This document shows, piece after piece, positions 16,848-25,478 of a DNA stretch of 64,000 nt. Below the pieces are notes generated by a model that saw nothing but the letters and a program-made list of their open reading frames with translations, had not been told where the DNA came from and searched no databases. The number at the start of each line of letters is the position of its first letter. Position 1 is the stretch's first letter. Source of the stretch: Ructibacterium sp965146665 (GTDB taxonomy: Bacteria > Bacillota > Clostridia > Monoglobales > Monoglobaceae); contig CBCTHE010000004.1 of assembly GCA_965146665.1 (NCBI GenBank), forward strand, positions 1 through 64,000, given 5' to 3'. The position numbers were made by a program, and so were the translations under genes.

Positions 16848-17942
16848 TTACAGAATAGTCAGCGCTTTTTCAAAAGCGCCTATGCCGCTGAAAAAGCTTC
16901 CGAGCCTGATATTCTCAAACAGATACGGCATAGCTTCATATAGTTCTTTGTATATAGAAACGAGAACATTTACCACAATTGAATTTCCCGTCTGCTTATA
17001 TATTTGTGTATCACTAACTCCGGCAATTTTCATCCTTTCATAGTCGCTATCCTCAAACCCCATCAACCTTACATTTTCAACCGGATATAATCTCCGGATA
17101 TGATTATTATGTAAAACTGCTGTATGAGGATTCCCTGCCCTGAGTGTCGGTGCAAGCTTAATTCCAATCTTGCAATCCTGATATCCGCTTTTACATTTGC
17201 ACTGATACATTGCCTTTTTGCAGTTTATAATCTCTTCGAGATTTCTTTCATATACTTTTCTCACCGATGGTTTAATCCTTTTATCAATAAATACACCTTT
17301 TATATGGCTTTCATAGAATGTGTCCGCCGCATTTTCCAAAAGAAAATCCCCAATCTGTGCTTCATACAAATACCGATCGGGGAATTTAAATTTTCCGTTG
17401 TCTAATTCTTTTTTTACGATTACCATATACAGTCTTTCACGGTTTTGAGGGATTCCGAAATCTTTTGCATTCAGGCCTTCCCAATAAACATTGTATCCGC
17501 TCTCTTTCAGTTCTTCAACGAATAAGTCAAACATTTCCCGAAAGCTCAAACTCAATATATTCTTTACATTTTCGTAGATTGCAACATCCGGTTTTATGTA
17601 TTCGAGAATGCGGAGCCATTCTACAAGAAGCGATGAGCGAGTTTTGGATATATCTTTGCCGTCACACAGTGGGCAGAAACGCCTTTTATCGCTCTTAACT
17701 GTCAGCGGGTTATACTCTTTGCCGCACAAATTACAATGCCACACAGCGCCCTTTCTCGCCCCCGAAACAGAAAAGTCTTGACATGGAGTTCCCCCTACCA
17801 TGAAGTTGAACGGTTTTAACTTTGTTTCATCAACCAACTCAATGTCTCCGAGATTTTTATCAGGCTCTTCCTCATGAATTGCACAGTAGCTTTTTACGGC
17901 TTCTGCATCTATTTCGCAGAAATTTGTGAGTTCATATTTCAC
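16848..17942 (-). CDS. Circularly permuted DNA cytosine-5 methyltransferase
   Basis: 364 residues from GTG 17942, with AGGAGG five bases before it. The motifs are in the wrong order for the family. The protein begins at motif II (ELTNFCEIDAEAVKSYC), then motif IV GGTPCQDFSVSG (catalytic Cys 54), motif VI ENVKNI, motif VIII QNRERLYMV and motifs IX-X (VRLMGFEDSDY, QIYKQTGNSIVV). Motif I, the SAM-binding LGSFFSGIGAFEKAL, comes last (348-362), whereas it is normally N-terminal. Joining the C-terminus to the N-terminus recreates a normal start. A CxxC...CxxC zinc knuckle (WHCNLCG...FCPLCDG) follows motif IV. No restriction partner is nearby. Confidence 0.9.
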   Translation of the reverse strand: MKYELTNFCEIDAEAVKSYCAIHEEEPDKNLGDIELVDETKLKPFNFMVGGTPCQDFSVSGARKGAVWHCNLCGKEYNPLTVKSDKRRFCPLCDGKDISKTRSSLLVEWLRILEYIKPDVAIYENVKNILSLSFREMFDLFVEELKESGYNVYWEGLNAKDFGIPQNRERLYMVIVKKELDNGKFKFPDRYLYEAQIGDFLLENAADTFYESHIKGVFIDKRIKPSVRKVYERNLEEIINCKKAMYQCKCKSGYQDCKIGIKLAPTLRAGNPHTAVLHNNHIRRLYPVENVRLMGFEDSDYERMKIAGVSDTQIYKQTGNSIVVNVLVSIYKELYEAMPYLFENIRLGSFFSGIGAFEKALTIL

Positions 17943-17960
17943 ATTAACCTCCTCTCTACG

Positions 17961-17992
17961 AAAAAAGAAGGCGAGACATTAACTGCCCCGCC
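17961..17992 (-). terminator. Terminator-like hairpin before the permuted methylase
   Basis: Minus strand stem GGCG-GGCA / TGTC-CGCC followed by TTCTTTTTT, then GAGAGGAGG and the GTG start within about 20 bases. It stands between 18010-19206 and the methylase and leaves little room for a promoter, so it looks like an attenuator inside the operon. Confidence 0.7.
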
Positions 17993-18009
17993 ATATCGTA
18001 TATTTACTT

Positions 18010-19206
18010 TTACATCCCGGACATACCTGACATACCTTGAATGCCCTTCATACCTTCCATTTCAAATTCCTGTTCCTGCTCAGCAGCCATCTCCTCTTCA
18101 GTCTTAATGAAGTATTCCTCGCTGTTCCAGAAATGAACATATATCTGATTTCCGTCCACCTGAATTGCCTGTTGTTCAAAGGATTCTCCCCATCCGTCTG
18201 AAAACTGACCTGTGATGTAATCCTTTAAGTCGTCTATCTCACCCTGACTGAGAGGTTCTGTCATCTTGATTGCAACAACACCCATCATTACATCATTGAC
18301 TCGTTCAACATCAGGTTTGATGCTATACACCTTTTTCTGACAAATGTTTTTCTTGGATAGATACTCCGCAAGACCGCGTTTCTCATTCTGAATATCATCT
18401 CTTCTGACCGTATCACGAATTTTATCGAAGTATATGGTGCCGTCAATATCGTACCTCTCACCAAATTCAACTCCTCGTTCTACAATTTGGAGCGGAACAT
18501 AAAGTTTCATTTCCATATTTGCACTTTTTCTCATATCCTGTTCGATGAGATATTCAACAGGCATTGCTATTTTAGGAGCATAACTCATATATCTTGCATA
18601 GTCATACCCCTGTGTGTCAACCAACAGACCGTCCTCGTTTTCCCCTATTACCAGTACGCCATGCTGACCGTCTTGGACTATCCCGTATTGTTTTTCATTA
18701 TACGCCTTCAGCAAATCTGAATCTTTGCCTTGCTGTATTTCGTCAAACTGCTCATCATTGGCATAGATAACTTCATCCACATAAAATCTTTCCGGCTTTC
18801 TTTCAAAATCCTTGCGCTGAAGCATTCCGTTAAGAATAATAGATGTTCTTTCGGGATAAATTTTCTCCTCCAAACCTTTCACATAATATAGATCCATTTC
18901 CTCACCATCAAGGACGATTTTGAGTTTATCGGTTCGGAATAATATCTCACCGTTTTCTACCTGCACATCCGTTTCCTTTGCATGCACAAAAATATTATCC
19001 GGCGACACGGGTTCACCGCTTGAGTTCATACAAACCAATGTGCCATCGTCTTTTTCCGCAAACAACGCAAGATCGGCACGCTTCAAATATACAACATAGT
19101 TTGTTTCGTTCTTTGCGTTATCGGTAAAGCTTTTTATATCAGAATCAATACAATAGCAATCCTTTAGATATTTTTTTATTGTTTGTCCGTGTATAAATTT
19201 TCTCAT
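18010..19206 (-). CDS. Hypothetical ICE protein with GWGExFEQ module and long Met-Gly tail
   Basis: 398 residues from ATG 19206 (GGAGG upstream). No named family is assigned. Residues ~320-370 (DDLKDYITGQFSDGWGESFE, then VDGNQIYVHFWNSEEYF) are clearly related to the C-terminal module of 31863-32723. The protein ends with the longest tail of the set: EQEQEFEMEGMKG followed by IQGMSGMSGM. No membrane segment. It lies between the NlpC/P60 hydrolase gene and the methylase. Probably a cytosolic accessory or delivered protein. Confidence 0.7.
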   Translation of the reverse strand: MRKFIHGQTIKKYLKDCYCIDSDIKSFTDNAKNETNYVVYLKRADLALFAEKDDGTLVCMNSSGEPVSPDNIFVHAKETDVQVENGEILFRTDKLKIVLDGEEMDLYYVKGLEEKIYPERTSIILNGMLQRKDFERKPERFYVDEVIYANDEQFDEIQQGKDSDLLKAYNEKQYGIVQDGQHGVLVIGENEDGLLVDTQGYDYARYMSYAPKIAMPVEYLIEQDMRKSANMEMKLYVPLQIVERGVEFGERYDIDGTIYFDKIRDTVRRDDIQNEKRGLAEYLSKKNICQKKVYSIKPDVERVNDVMMGVVAIKMTEPLSQGEIDDLKDYITGQFSDGWGESFEQQAIQVDGNQIYVHFWNSEEYFIKTEEEMAAEQEQEFEMEGMKGIQGMSGMSGM

Positions 19207-19250
19207 CACAAATTACCTCCTTCTATATCCCACCAACTTTTCAACTGTTT

Positions 19251-20204
19251 TTATTCTCCAATAGGGAGTCTGCCAAAACTATAGAAATGGCTTGACCAAT
19301 AATCTGTATCTATTGACGCATATTTTATGGGATCGCCGCAGTGCAACATTTGCCCTTCACCGACATATATCCCGATGTGCGTTACAGGCTCACTTGTTAC
19401 ATAAGTTCTTGTGAAGAATACCAAGTCTCCCGGTTTTGCATTTGCTCTTGAAATCGGTGCACATTGATTGTATATCCCCTGCGCTGTTGTCCGCGGCAGA
19501 TTATATACTCCCGAATGCGTATATGCCCAACACACAAAACCTGAACAGTCAAAACTTGTTGACGGTGACGAACCGCCCCATACATAAGGAAATCCAATAT
19601 ATTTTGTCGCTTCATTCATAAGCCGTGCAAAGGTTACATCCGAATATGCTTCAGGCGTCGGGCCGCTATATGTATTCCCATCATTTCCGGCTGACTGCAC
19701 TCCGTACCGCAGTACAGAACACAGTTCATCCACCTGCTGTTGGGTGATGTTGTCTGTCATTTTACCTGTGAGCGCCGCAAGCCTTTGGAGCGCTGTTTGC
19801 AGATTGCATTGTGATACAGTTTCGTTTCCGTCTTCGTCCGTTGTTCTGCTTACAAAGCATTCCACAAAATCCGTATAGAAGCTATTTGTCAATCTCTTCT
19901 CCTCTCCAAAGTACAAGATATAAAATACTGCATGGATTTGGTTTTTATCAAGAGCTGCACCTGTTGCATCTGCGGCAGTATCCAGTTTGGAATACCCATA
20001 TTTAATGTCATCAATAAATTGCACATAGGCAGATGACGCTGTTGCCGAACCCGAATCGTCAAAGGAAAAGATATTTAAAAATGCGGCTACTATTCCGACT
20101 ATCATCAGAATAATGCCGCATATTATCGAGCCTATTACAATCCATGTTCGTTTATCTGTTGCAAGCGCTATTGCAGCCTTTATGACTGCCGGACTTACCG
20201 CCAT
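19251..20204 (-). CDS. NlpC/P60 cell-wall hydrolase of the conjugation apparatus (VirB1-like)
   Basis: 317 residues. An N-terminal cytoplasmic stretch and one membrane segment (about 20-42, IVIGSIICGIILMIVGIVAA) are followed by a helical region. A C-terminal NlpC/P60 domain (~190-315) has the catalytic Cys in FDCSGFVCWAY and His in VTHIGIYVGEG. It would cut peptidoglycan peptides to let the channel cross the wall, like Orf14 of Tn916. Compared with many relatives the lysozyme-like first domain appears absent or reduced. It follows 20241-21296 by 36 bases. Confidence 0.88.
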   Translation of the reverse strand: MAVSPAVIKAAIALATDKRTWIVIGSIICGIILMIVGIVAAFLNIFSFDDSGSATASSAYVQFIDDIKYGYSKLDTAADATGAALDKNQIHAVFYILYFGEEKRLTNSFYTDFVECFVSRTTDEDGNETVSQCNLQTALQRLAALTGKMTDNITQQQVDELCSVLRYGVQSAGNDGNTYSGPTPEAYSDVTFARLMNEATKYIGFPYVWGGSSPSTSFDCSGFVCWAYTHSGVYNLPRTTAQGIYNQCAPISRANAKPGDLVFFTRTYVTSEPVTHIGIYVGEGQMLHCGDPIKYASIDTDYWSSHFYSFGRLPIGE

Positions 20205-20240
20205 TTGTCACTCCTCCTCTCGCTCTATATGTTTGTTTAC

Positions 20241-21296
20241 TCAGCCGAGAGCCATTCCTTGTTCCATTTCTAAGTCCACCTCAAATTCTTGCGCCATGCT
20301 GTCCGCTTCTTCTTCGGTCATATCCAGCTTTTTAATCAAGGTTTCTCTTAATCCATCTGTTCCTGTCAATTCTACGATGTATGAAACGGAACGGGCAAGC
20401 AATTCATCCGCCCTGTTGAACTCAGCTTCTCTTCTCTGCAATTCATAAAATGACAAGGATTCCTCCATCAGCTTATTGATTCCTTCCTCAATAGCTTCAA
20501 CCGTAGCATCCTCATACTCAAAGCCATCCATCATATTGAACTCACCTAAGTTGTTTTTGTAGTCTGTATCAGTTTTAGCATAGACCATGCAATATATTTG
20601 ATCAGGTGCATCTCCCGCATCAATTGCTTTCTTATAGTCCGGTGATACAACGATTCTGTATTCACCGTACTCATACACGCCTTCCTCATAGTCCACCGCT
20701 TCATAGGGATCATCTGCCTGATCAAACAATACCTCATTGCAGTCAATGCACTCGACACTAAAACTGTACCCGTCTTTAGTCTCATATTTCACATATTCTA
20801 TTTCGTGTCCTACATGCTCTTTCAGATTGCCCGTGCCATCCTCTTTGCATAGAACAAAGTTACCCCATGTATTTCGAATCTGATATTCGGTATCGGACAC
20901 CTTTTCACATACAAGAGAGATTTCTTCTGCCTCCTGCATAAAATCACGGATTAGTGCATCTTTGCAAGTAAGATTCATTTGTTTGACACAGGCTTCTTCA
21001 ATAAGCTTTGTCATCATTTTTGTTTCAGCATCTGTCGGCTGATATGTTCTTTCAAAGCCCGAATCATCTGTTGATATGACATAGGCAATCTTCAGATCGT
21101 TTTCAAAAGGATTGTATCTTGCATATAAATTTACCCAAGCATTATCATCGGTTGCCGTTCTTAATCCAAACTTTCTATCGACATCAAAGCGTGTTTCAAC
21201 ATATGCCTCAATATATCTCGGATCATCACCGAATTCCAGTTCTTCCCGAATTTCCAAATCACTCTTTTCCAAAGTTAAATATATATCATTCTTCAT
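20241..21296 (-). CDS. Hypothetical acidic ICE protein with Met-Gly tail
   Basis: 351 residues, strongly acidic, no recognised family. The N-terminal part has a beta-rich region (AWVNLYARYNPFENDLKIAY). There is a repeated YEEGVYEYGEYRIVV-type segment and a helical C-terminus ending EFEVDLEMEQGMALG, matching the shared tail. It starts at ATG 21296 immediately after the virB4 stop, using AGGAGG inside virB4 (translationally coupled). Being cytosolic and coupled to virB4, it is a candidate delivered protein or channel accessory. Confidence 0.7.
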   Translation of the reverse strand: MKNDIYLTLEKSDLEIREELEFGDDPRYIEAYVETRFDVDRKFGLRTATDDNAWVNLYARYNPFENDLKIAYVISTDDSGFERTYQPTDAETKMMTKLIEEACVKQMNLTCKDALIRDFMQEAEEISLVCEKVSDTEYQIRNTWGNFVLCKEDGTGNLKEHVGHEIEYVKYETKDGYSFSVECIDCNEVLFDQADDPYEAVDYEEGVYEYGEYRIVVSPDYKKAIDAGDAPDQIYCMVYAKTDTDYKNNLGEFNMMDGFEYEDATVEAIEEGINKLMEESLSFYELQRREAEFNRADELLARSVSYIVELTGTDGLRETLIKKLDMTEEEADSMAQEFEVDLEMEQGMALG

Positions 21297-23120
21297 TTAT
21301 CTGCCTCCTGCTGTACCAAATAACTTTTCTTTATAGCTCGGCGCCGTTACCATCAGGTTATATCTTTCATTACCGCATTTATACAGACATACACCTCTTT
21401 GCGGATACCTGATAAGATTGTATTCACTCTCATCAAGCTGCAAAGTATCCATATAAAATTTAGCATCGATATTACCTGCATTGAACAAAAACGAATGAGT
21501 CGGAATGGAAAACAGCGGCTTTGTGTATTCTGCAATTCCCGGAAGGTTGTAGTCCTCTAAATTCTGACTGGCAAGTATCACTGCCGATTCCTTTTTGCGT
21601 ACACGCTTTGAGAAGTTTCTGATATACTCTACTGCAGTTATATTTGACAAGAACAAATAAAACTCATCAATTGCCGCCGCAGTGTTTCCGTTTGTCAGAA
21701 GCTGATTTGACATATATGACAAAACATTAAACAGAAGTGCATTTTTGATATTCTTGCTCGCCTCCAATAACCCTTTTACGCCGAATACAACAAACCTGTC
21801 ACTTTTGATATTGGTATGTCCATTAAAGAATTTGCTTTCCGCGCCGATGCACATAGAATGAATTCCCAAGAGTATTTCCTGTAATAAATTCTCGGTGTAT
21901 ATCGGCTTCTTTTTAATATCATAACTTTGGTATTCCTTTTCAACAAAGTGATAAAGATCGCTCATCATAGGATAGTCTGTCGGCTGCAGTTTTGAAAAAT
22001 CAGCATTATCGCTGATTCCCCATTCCTTATATAATTTTTCGAGCATGATTTCAAGCGTATCAATATGCGAATCTGTAAAATCCTTGTATGATGCAAAGAA
22101 ATCACGAAGGAAAGAAATATGTTGACTCAATTTGGTCTTTTTCTTAAATGTTTCAATATTGGCATCATCATATTTATCATCACTATCACTCCACAGCTTT
22201 GGCTCTAACGGATTTATCATATACTCGCCTGACATCAGGTCGACAAAATATCCTCCGAGATTATTGCACAATTCCTCGTATTCATGCTCCGGATCGAGGC
22301 ATATTACATTCTTGCCCGACTCGAGCATGTTAATTAAAATCAGCTTTAAAAGATATGATTTTCCCTGACCTGAATTGCCCAGGATAAGGATGTTGCTATT
22401 TGTCTTATCCTCAGCACGTTTATTAAAATCGACAATAATATTGCTGCCGAACTTATCCCTTCCAAGATAGAAGCCGTTGGCATCAGTTTTACCTGAATAA
22501 TTAAAGGGATAAAGGTTTGCAACACTTGACGCCGGCAAGACTCTTTCGAATTGATCTCCAAATGCATTGTATCCGCTTGGCATAACCGAAATAAATCCTT
22601 GCTGCTGTCTGAGCATCAATCTGTCTACATTCAACTTTGAGCGAATGAGTTCTGTCTGTACCTCCGTCTGCAATTCTTTCAGCTTATCGCTCTCACGAGC
22701 AATAAGTTCAATGTATACTGCCGTATGAATCAACGGTTCACGGTTTCGGTGCATGGTGGTTACAAGGTTTGTTACATCCTGTAGATTTCCCTCTGCCACA
22801 ACCGTCTCTTGCAAATCGTTCGTGTTTGTCTGTTTCATTCTGTTCTTATTTGCTGCATTGGATATAATCTTTCGCTCCTCTGCTGCACTGACATGCCTTG
22901 TGTATATCTTGAGTGTTACTCCGTCTTTTTCTCCCAAATGCTTTAAGATTGCCTGTTCTTCCGTAGTTGTGGGATATTCTCTTAACGCCCATACGCTCCT
23001 GTATGTATTACCGCATATAAAATAATCGGGGAAGAACTTTATTACCGATGGTGCAATCATATCTACAAAGGACTTTATTTTCACATTTTCTGTAATTTTT
23101 TGTTGCTTTTTCTTTGCCAA
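21297..23120 (-). CDS. virB4: VirB4-type conjugation ATPase
   Basis: 607 residues from TTG 23120, chosen because AGGAGG lies 10 bases upstream and relatives begin MAKKK at this point; an ATG 36 bases earlier overlaps the preceding gene. Walker A GNSGQGKS (about 248-255), then ICLDPEHEYEEL, Walker B AAIDEFYLFLS, and the C-terminal motif YPQRGVCLYKCGNERYNLMV. It energises assembly and substrate passage of the type IV secretion channel. The N-terminal VirB4 part is encoded by the separate gene just upstream. No acidic tail. Confidence 0.93.
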   Translation of the reverse strand: MAKKKQQKITENVKIKSFVDMIAPSVIKFFPDYFICGNTYRSVWALREYPTTTEEQAILKHLGEKDGVTLKIYTRHVSAAEERKIISNAANKNRMKQTNTNDLQETVVAEGNLQDVTNLVTTMHRNREPLIHTAVYIELIARESDKLKELQTEVQTELIRSKLNVDRLMLRQQQGFISVMPSGYNAFGDQFERVLPASSVANLYPFNYSGKTDANGFYLGRDKFGSNIIVDFNKRAEDKTNSNILILGNSGQGKSYLLKLILINMLESGKNVICLDPEHEYEELCNNLGGYFVDLMSGEYMINPLEPKLWSDSDDKYDDANIETFKKKTKLSQHISFLRDFFASYKDFTDSHIDTLEIMLEKLYKEWGISDNADFSKLQPTDYPMMSDLYHFVEKEYQSYDIKKKPIYTENLLQEILLGIHSMCIGAESKFFNGHTNIKSDRFVVFGVKGLLEASKNIKNALLFNVLSYMSNQLLTNGNTAAAIDEFYLFLSNITAVEYIRNFSKRVRKKESAVILASQNLEDYNLPGIAEYTKPLFSIPTHSFLFNAGNIDAKFYMDTLQLDESEYNLIRYPQRGVCLYKCGNERYNLMVTAPSYKEKLFGTAGGR

Positions 23121-23134
23121 TTTTCTCTTGCCTC

Positions 23135-23722
23135 CTAATCGCCGAATATTACCCATCTGTCCCCGTCATGGTCTTCGAAGCTCTCCTGTGTAACATTTTG
23201 TTCGAAGTATACTGCCACAATCCTTTGGATGTCCTCATGTGTCGAACGCTTAATCGCAAAGCCCTGCTCCCTGAGTGTTTTTTCAATTCTGTTCAGGTAT
23301 GGCATAATCTCTTTTTCATCCTGATTCCTAATCCTTACCACAATCGCAAATTCTCTTGCGGTTGCGGTCTGAACTTGGATGTTATCAAGGTGTGTCATAT
23401 CTTTTTCAAGAAGCTGCCTGATAACGTAGTTCGTTTCCTCGTCCATGCGTTTCTTCAGGTATCTTTTATTTCCGTCAAAATTTTCTCGGCTGTTATATGC
23501 GCACATTTCAATCTCTGCCATGCCTTTCAGCACAGTCATTAAGGCATATACTCTCGCCCTGATGCTCTCATCGGATAAAACAGATATATTTGACGGCTTT
23601 ACAAGAAAATACACCAATTCACCATTGTTGTATGTCACCAGAGAAAAGTCCGATATATCTTTTATTCCTATCAACTTTCGTGTTGACGCCTTCTGTTTTT
23701 CCTCTTTACGCTTCTTGCTCAT
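23135..23722 (-). CDS. Conjugation protein accompanying VirB4 (separate N-terminal-like subunit)
   Basis: 195 residues from ATG 23722 (GGAGGCTGGGCG upstream); the frame is open further upstream but without a start signal. The body has the alternating strands and helices of the VirB4/TraC N-terminal region (SDFSLVTYNNGELVYFLVKP, DNIQVQTATAREFAIVVRI). In Firmicute ICEs of this type the gene lies between prgI and virB4, as here. It overlaps prgI by 17 bases and ends 14 bases before the virB4 TTG. It probably forms a complex with VirB4. Confidence 0.75.
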   Translation of the reverse strand: MSKKRKEEKQKASTRKLIGIKDISDFSLVTYNNGELVYFLVKPSNISVLSDESIRARVYALMTVLKGMAEIEMCAYNSRENFDGNKRYLKKRMDEETNYVIRQLLEKDMTHLDNIQVQTATAREFAIVVRIRNQDEKEIMPYLNRIEKTLREQGFAIKRSTHEDIQRIVAVYFEQNVTQESFEDHDGDRWVIFGD

Positions 23723-23978
23723 CGCCCAGCCTCCATTCATAAAATTGTTGCTTGGCAAAATATGACCAAGCATTCTGTATAAACATCATGATTGATGTGT
23801 CATCAACTCTTATTGTCAAAAATGCATATCCTGCAGTTGCGGCCAAAGGAAGCATAAACCCGGTTTGAGTCAGCACAAGTATTGATACAATGGCACACAC
23901 TGCGATTATACCTATATCTTTCAGTTCCCACATCCACATTACTGCTTTTGATTTTAAATTATCGGGATATATATACAT
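23706..23978 (-). CDS. prgI: PrgI family (VirB3-like) membrane protein
   Basis: 90 residues. Begins MYIYPDNLKSKAVMWMWELK, then two adjacent membrane segments (about 25-42 and 45-58), as in PrgI/VirB3 proteins that anchor the VirB4 ATPase to the inner membrane. The order prgI, VirB4 accessory, virB4 is canonical. GGAGGT precedes ATG 23978. A terminator-like hairpin lies only about 20 bases upstream of its start. Confidence 0.88.
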   Translation of the reverse strand: MYIYPDNLKSKAVMWMWELKDIGIIAVCAIVSILVLTQTGFMLPLAATAGYAFLTIRVDDTSIMMFIQNAWSYFAKQQFYEWRLGDEQEA

Positions 23979-24000
23979 CTCTTACCTCCATTTTGAGTAC

Positions 24001-24030
24001 AAAAAAAGCGCCACACCTTAATGTGACGCC
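24001..24030 (-). terminator. Terminator-like leader hairpin before prgI
   Basis: Minus-strand interrupted stem (GCG...CAC / GTG...CGC) followed by T7 and GTACTCAAAATGGAGGT. The ribosome binding site of prgI begins about 12 bases after the T tract, so no promoter fits between. It separates the kinase module from the T4SS core genes. Confidence 0.65.
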
Positions 24031-24046
24031 TTAAAGTTTATTTAAC

Positions 24047-24967
24047 TCAGCTAAATTGTATGCCTTGTTCTTGCTCTTGTTGTTCCACCTGTTCCATACT
24101 CGGCAGTATGAGTTTGTTTTCACGTTCTGCAAGATACCTCTTATAGAATTCTCTTTGCAAATCCGTCAGATACGGCGTACCATCTATAAATTCACAAATG
24201 GCTTTCATATCAATTCTATTGCCGATTCTTACGAGAGCCTCGGTGCATTCAGGATACTCGCCCTTCATCAGAAAATCATAATAGTTGATTTTTTTATCAC
24301 CATGTTTTATCGCTGATGTTGGGAATACATATATTCTCGAATTCATTTCTTCCTCGCTTGTGAGAATATCCTTCATTATTTTTTCATCTGCCTGTGGCAA
24401 CAGGCAGCTTCCGCAATCGTAAATCGGTGCAATCTCGGAATTTCCGCTTGAATCCACAATAAATCCCCAATTTCCGTTATGTCTATCGAAATTTCCCAGG
24501 AATGCATCCGCTGCGAACATATCCCAAAAATACTCTCTCAACGTGTTTGGATTTACAAAATCTTGTTTTTCTATTGTTTCAAGCAAATCTGTGAGTTCTG
24601 TTCCCGTACCGCCATGCTCTGAATCTATAACCGTGTTCTTGATAGAACAGAAATCATATAAATTATTTCCATCTACCGTGAAATCCTTGCAAGCACAAAC
24701 AATTTTCTCTTTTCCGTTCACCACATAGGTTCCAAGCATTGTTTTCTGTGCCGGTATTCCCAGCATATTGAAAATACTGCTTGCAATATGCTCCGAATAA
24801 CAACTGTTTGAGTATGACAGTGCATTTGCCTTTTGTTTTGCGGACGGCGGAAATTTCAGCATATATTGTTCGCCTTCGTATTCTATGGCAATCTTCTTTC
24901 CGTTTGCACCGTTATATGCCTTACTCATTAGCTTTTTACAATTTGTAAAATCTATCTTCTTCTGCAC
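24047..24967 (-). CDS. HipA-like / CtkA-family Ser/Thr kinase with acidic Gln tail
   Basis: 306 residues. GTG 24967 is preferred (GGGGGTG six bases upstream); GTG 24976 overlapping the HTH gene is also possible. Kinase signs: KKIAIEYEGEQYMLKFPPS (nucleotide-binding region with Lys), SEHIASSIFNMLGI, the HipA catalytic loop GNFDRHNGNWGF and the metal site PIYDCGSCLL. HipA kinases phosphorylate GltX; CtkA relatives act on host kinases. The C-terminus EQVEQQEQEQGIQFS fits the shared tail, so it may be delivered by conjugation. It forms a toxin-antitoxin-like pair with the HTH gene upstream. Confidence 0.82.
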   Translation of the reverse strand: MQKKIDFTNCKKLMSKAYNGANGKKIAIEYEGEQYMLKFPPSAKQKANALSYSNSCYSEHIASSIFNMLGIPAQKTMLGTYVVNGKEKIVCACKDFTVDGNNLYDFCSIKNTVIDSEHGGTGTELTDLLETIEKQDFVNPNTLREYFWDMFAADAFLGNFDRHNGNWGFIVDSSGNSEIAPIYDCGSCLLPQADEKIMKDILTSEEEMNSRIYVFPTSAIKHGDKKINYYDFLMKGEYPECTEALVRIGNRIDMKAICEFIDGTPYLTDLQREFYKRYLAERENKLILPSMEQVEQQEQEQGIQFS

Positions 24968-24972
24968 GAGAT

Positions 24973-25395
24973 TCACCCCCTTAAATACTTATCTCTCAAA
25001 TATTCAGCATGTTCGTGTGTTATGGCATTTTCATTTATTTCCGCTATGTTAATACTGCCGTACAACTCTCCCCAATAGCAATCCATGAGGCTTGAACCAT
25101 TCTTCAATCCTTCCTTAAACATATCCAAATCATGCTGCAAATATCCGGGTAAGCCATATTCATACGATTTTTCACGGGCAGTCTGCGTATCTTTTTGCTT
25201 TATTGAATCCTCTATAAGCATTTCCATAGGCACTTTTAAGACCTTCGCAAGCCTATATAATGTTTCTGCACTGCATTTTTCAATTTTTGTTTTCCCTGCA
25301 CATAACTCACTGAGTGTTGCATTGGGAACTCCGCTTTCCTTTGCCAATCGGTACTTTGTTATGCCTTTTTGTTCGATTATTTGATTTATATTCAT
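24973..25395 (-). CDS. Xre-family HTH regulator, HipB-like partner
   Basis: 140 residues from ATG 25395 (GGTGATTGAG upstream). The N-terminal Cro/C1 HTH is MNINQIIEQKGITKYRLAKE, VPNATLSELCAGK, LYRLAKVLKVPMEML. The C-terminal ~70 residues (LPGYLQHDLDMFKEGLKNG...HAEYLRDKYLRG) form the helical extension seen on regulators paired with HipA-like kinases. It overlaps the kinase reading frame. A perfect-consensus promoter just upstream (25412-25440), with short TATA repeats around the -10, suggests autoregulation. No tail, as expected if the antitoxin stays in the donor. Confidence 0.85.
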   Translation of the reverse strand: MNINQIIEQKGITKYRLAKESGVPNATLSELCAGKTKIEKCSAETLYRLAKVLKVPMEMLIEDSIKQKDTQTAREKSYEYGLPGYLQHDLDMFKEGLKNGSSLMDCYWGELYGSINIAEINENAITHEHAEYLRDKYLRG

Positions 25396-25411
25396 CTCAA
25401 TCACCATATAT

Positions 25412-25440
25412 ATTATATCGCTATACCGAAACATTGTCAA
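25412..25440 (-). promoter_or_regulatory. Consensus sigma-A promoter for the HTH/kinase pair
   Basis: On the minus strand TTGACA (25435-25440), a 17-base spacer, then TATAAT (25412-25417). The spacer and -10 contain the near-palindrome TATA-GCGA-TATA, a plausible operator for the HTH protein. It is the only fully consensus promoter I noticed inside the long minus-strand gene series. Confidence 0.88.
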
Positions 25441-25478
25441 GGTGTTTTGGAGTGTTTCTACAGTTTGCACAACGCTTT

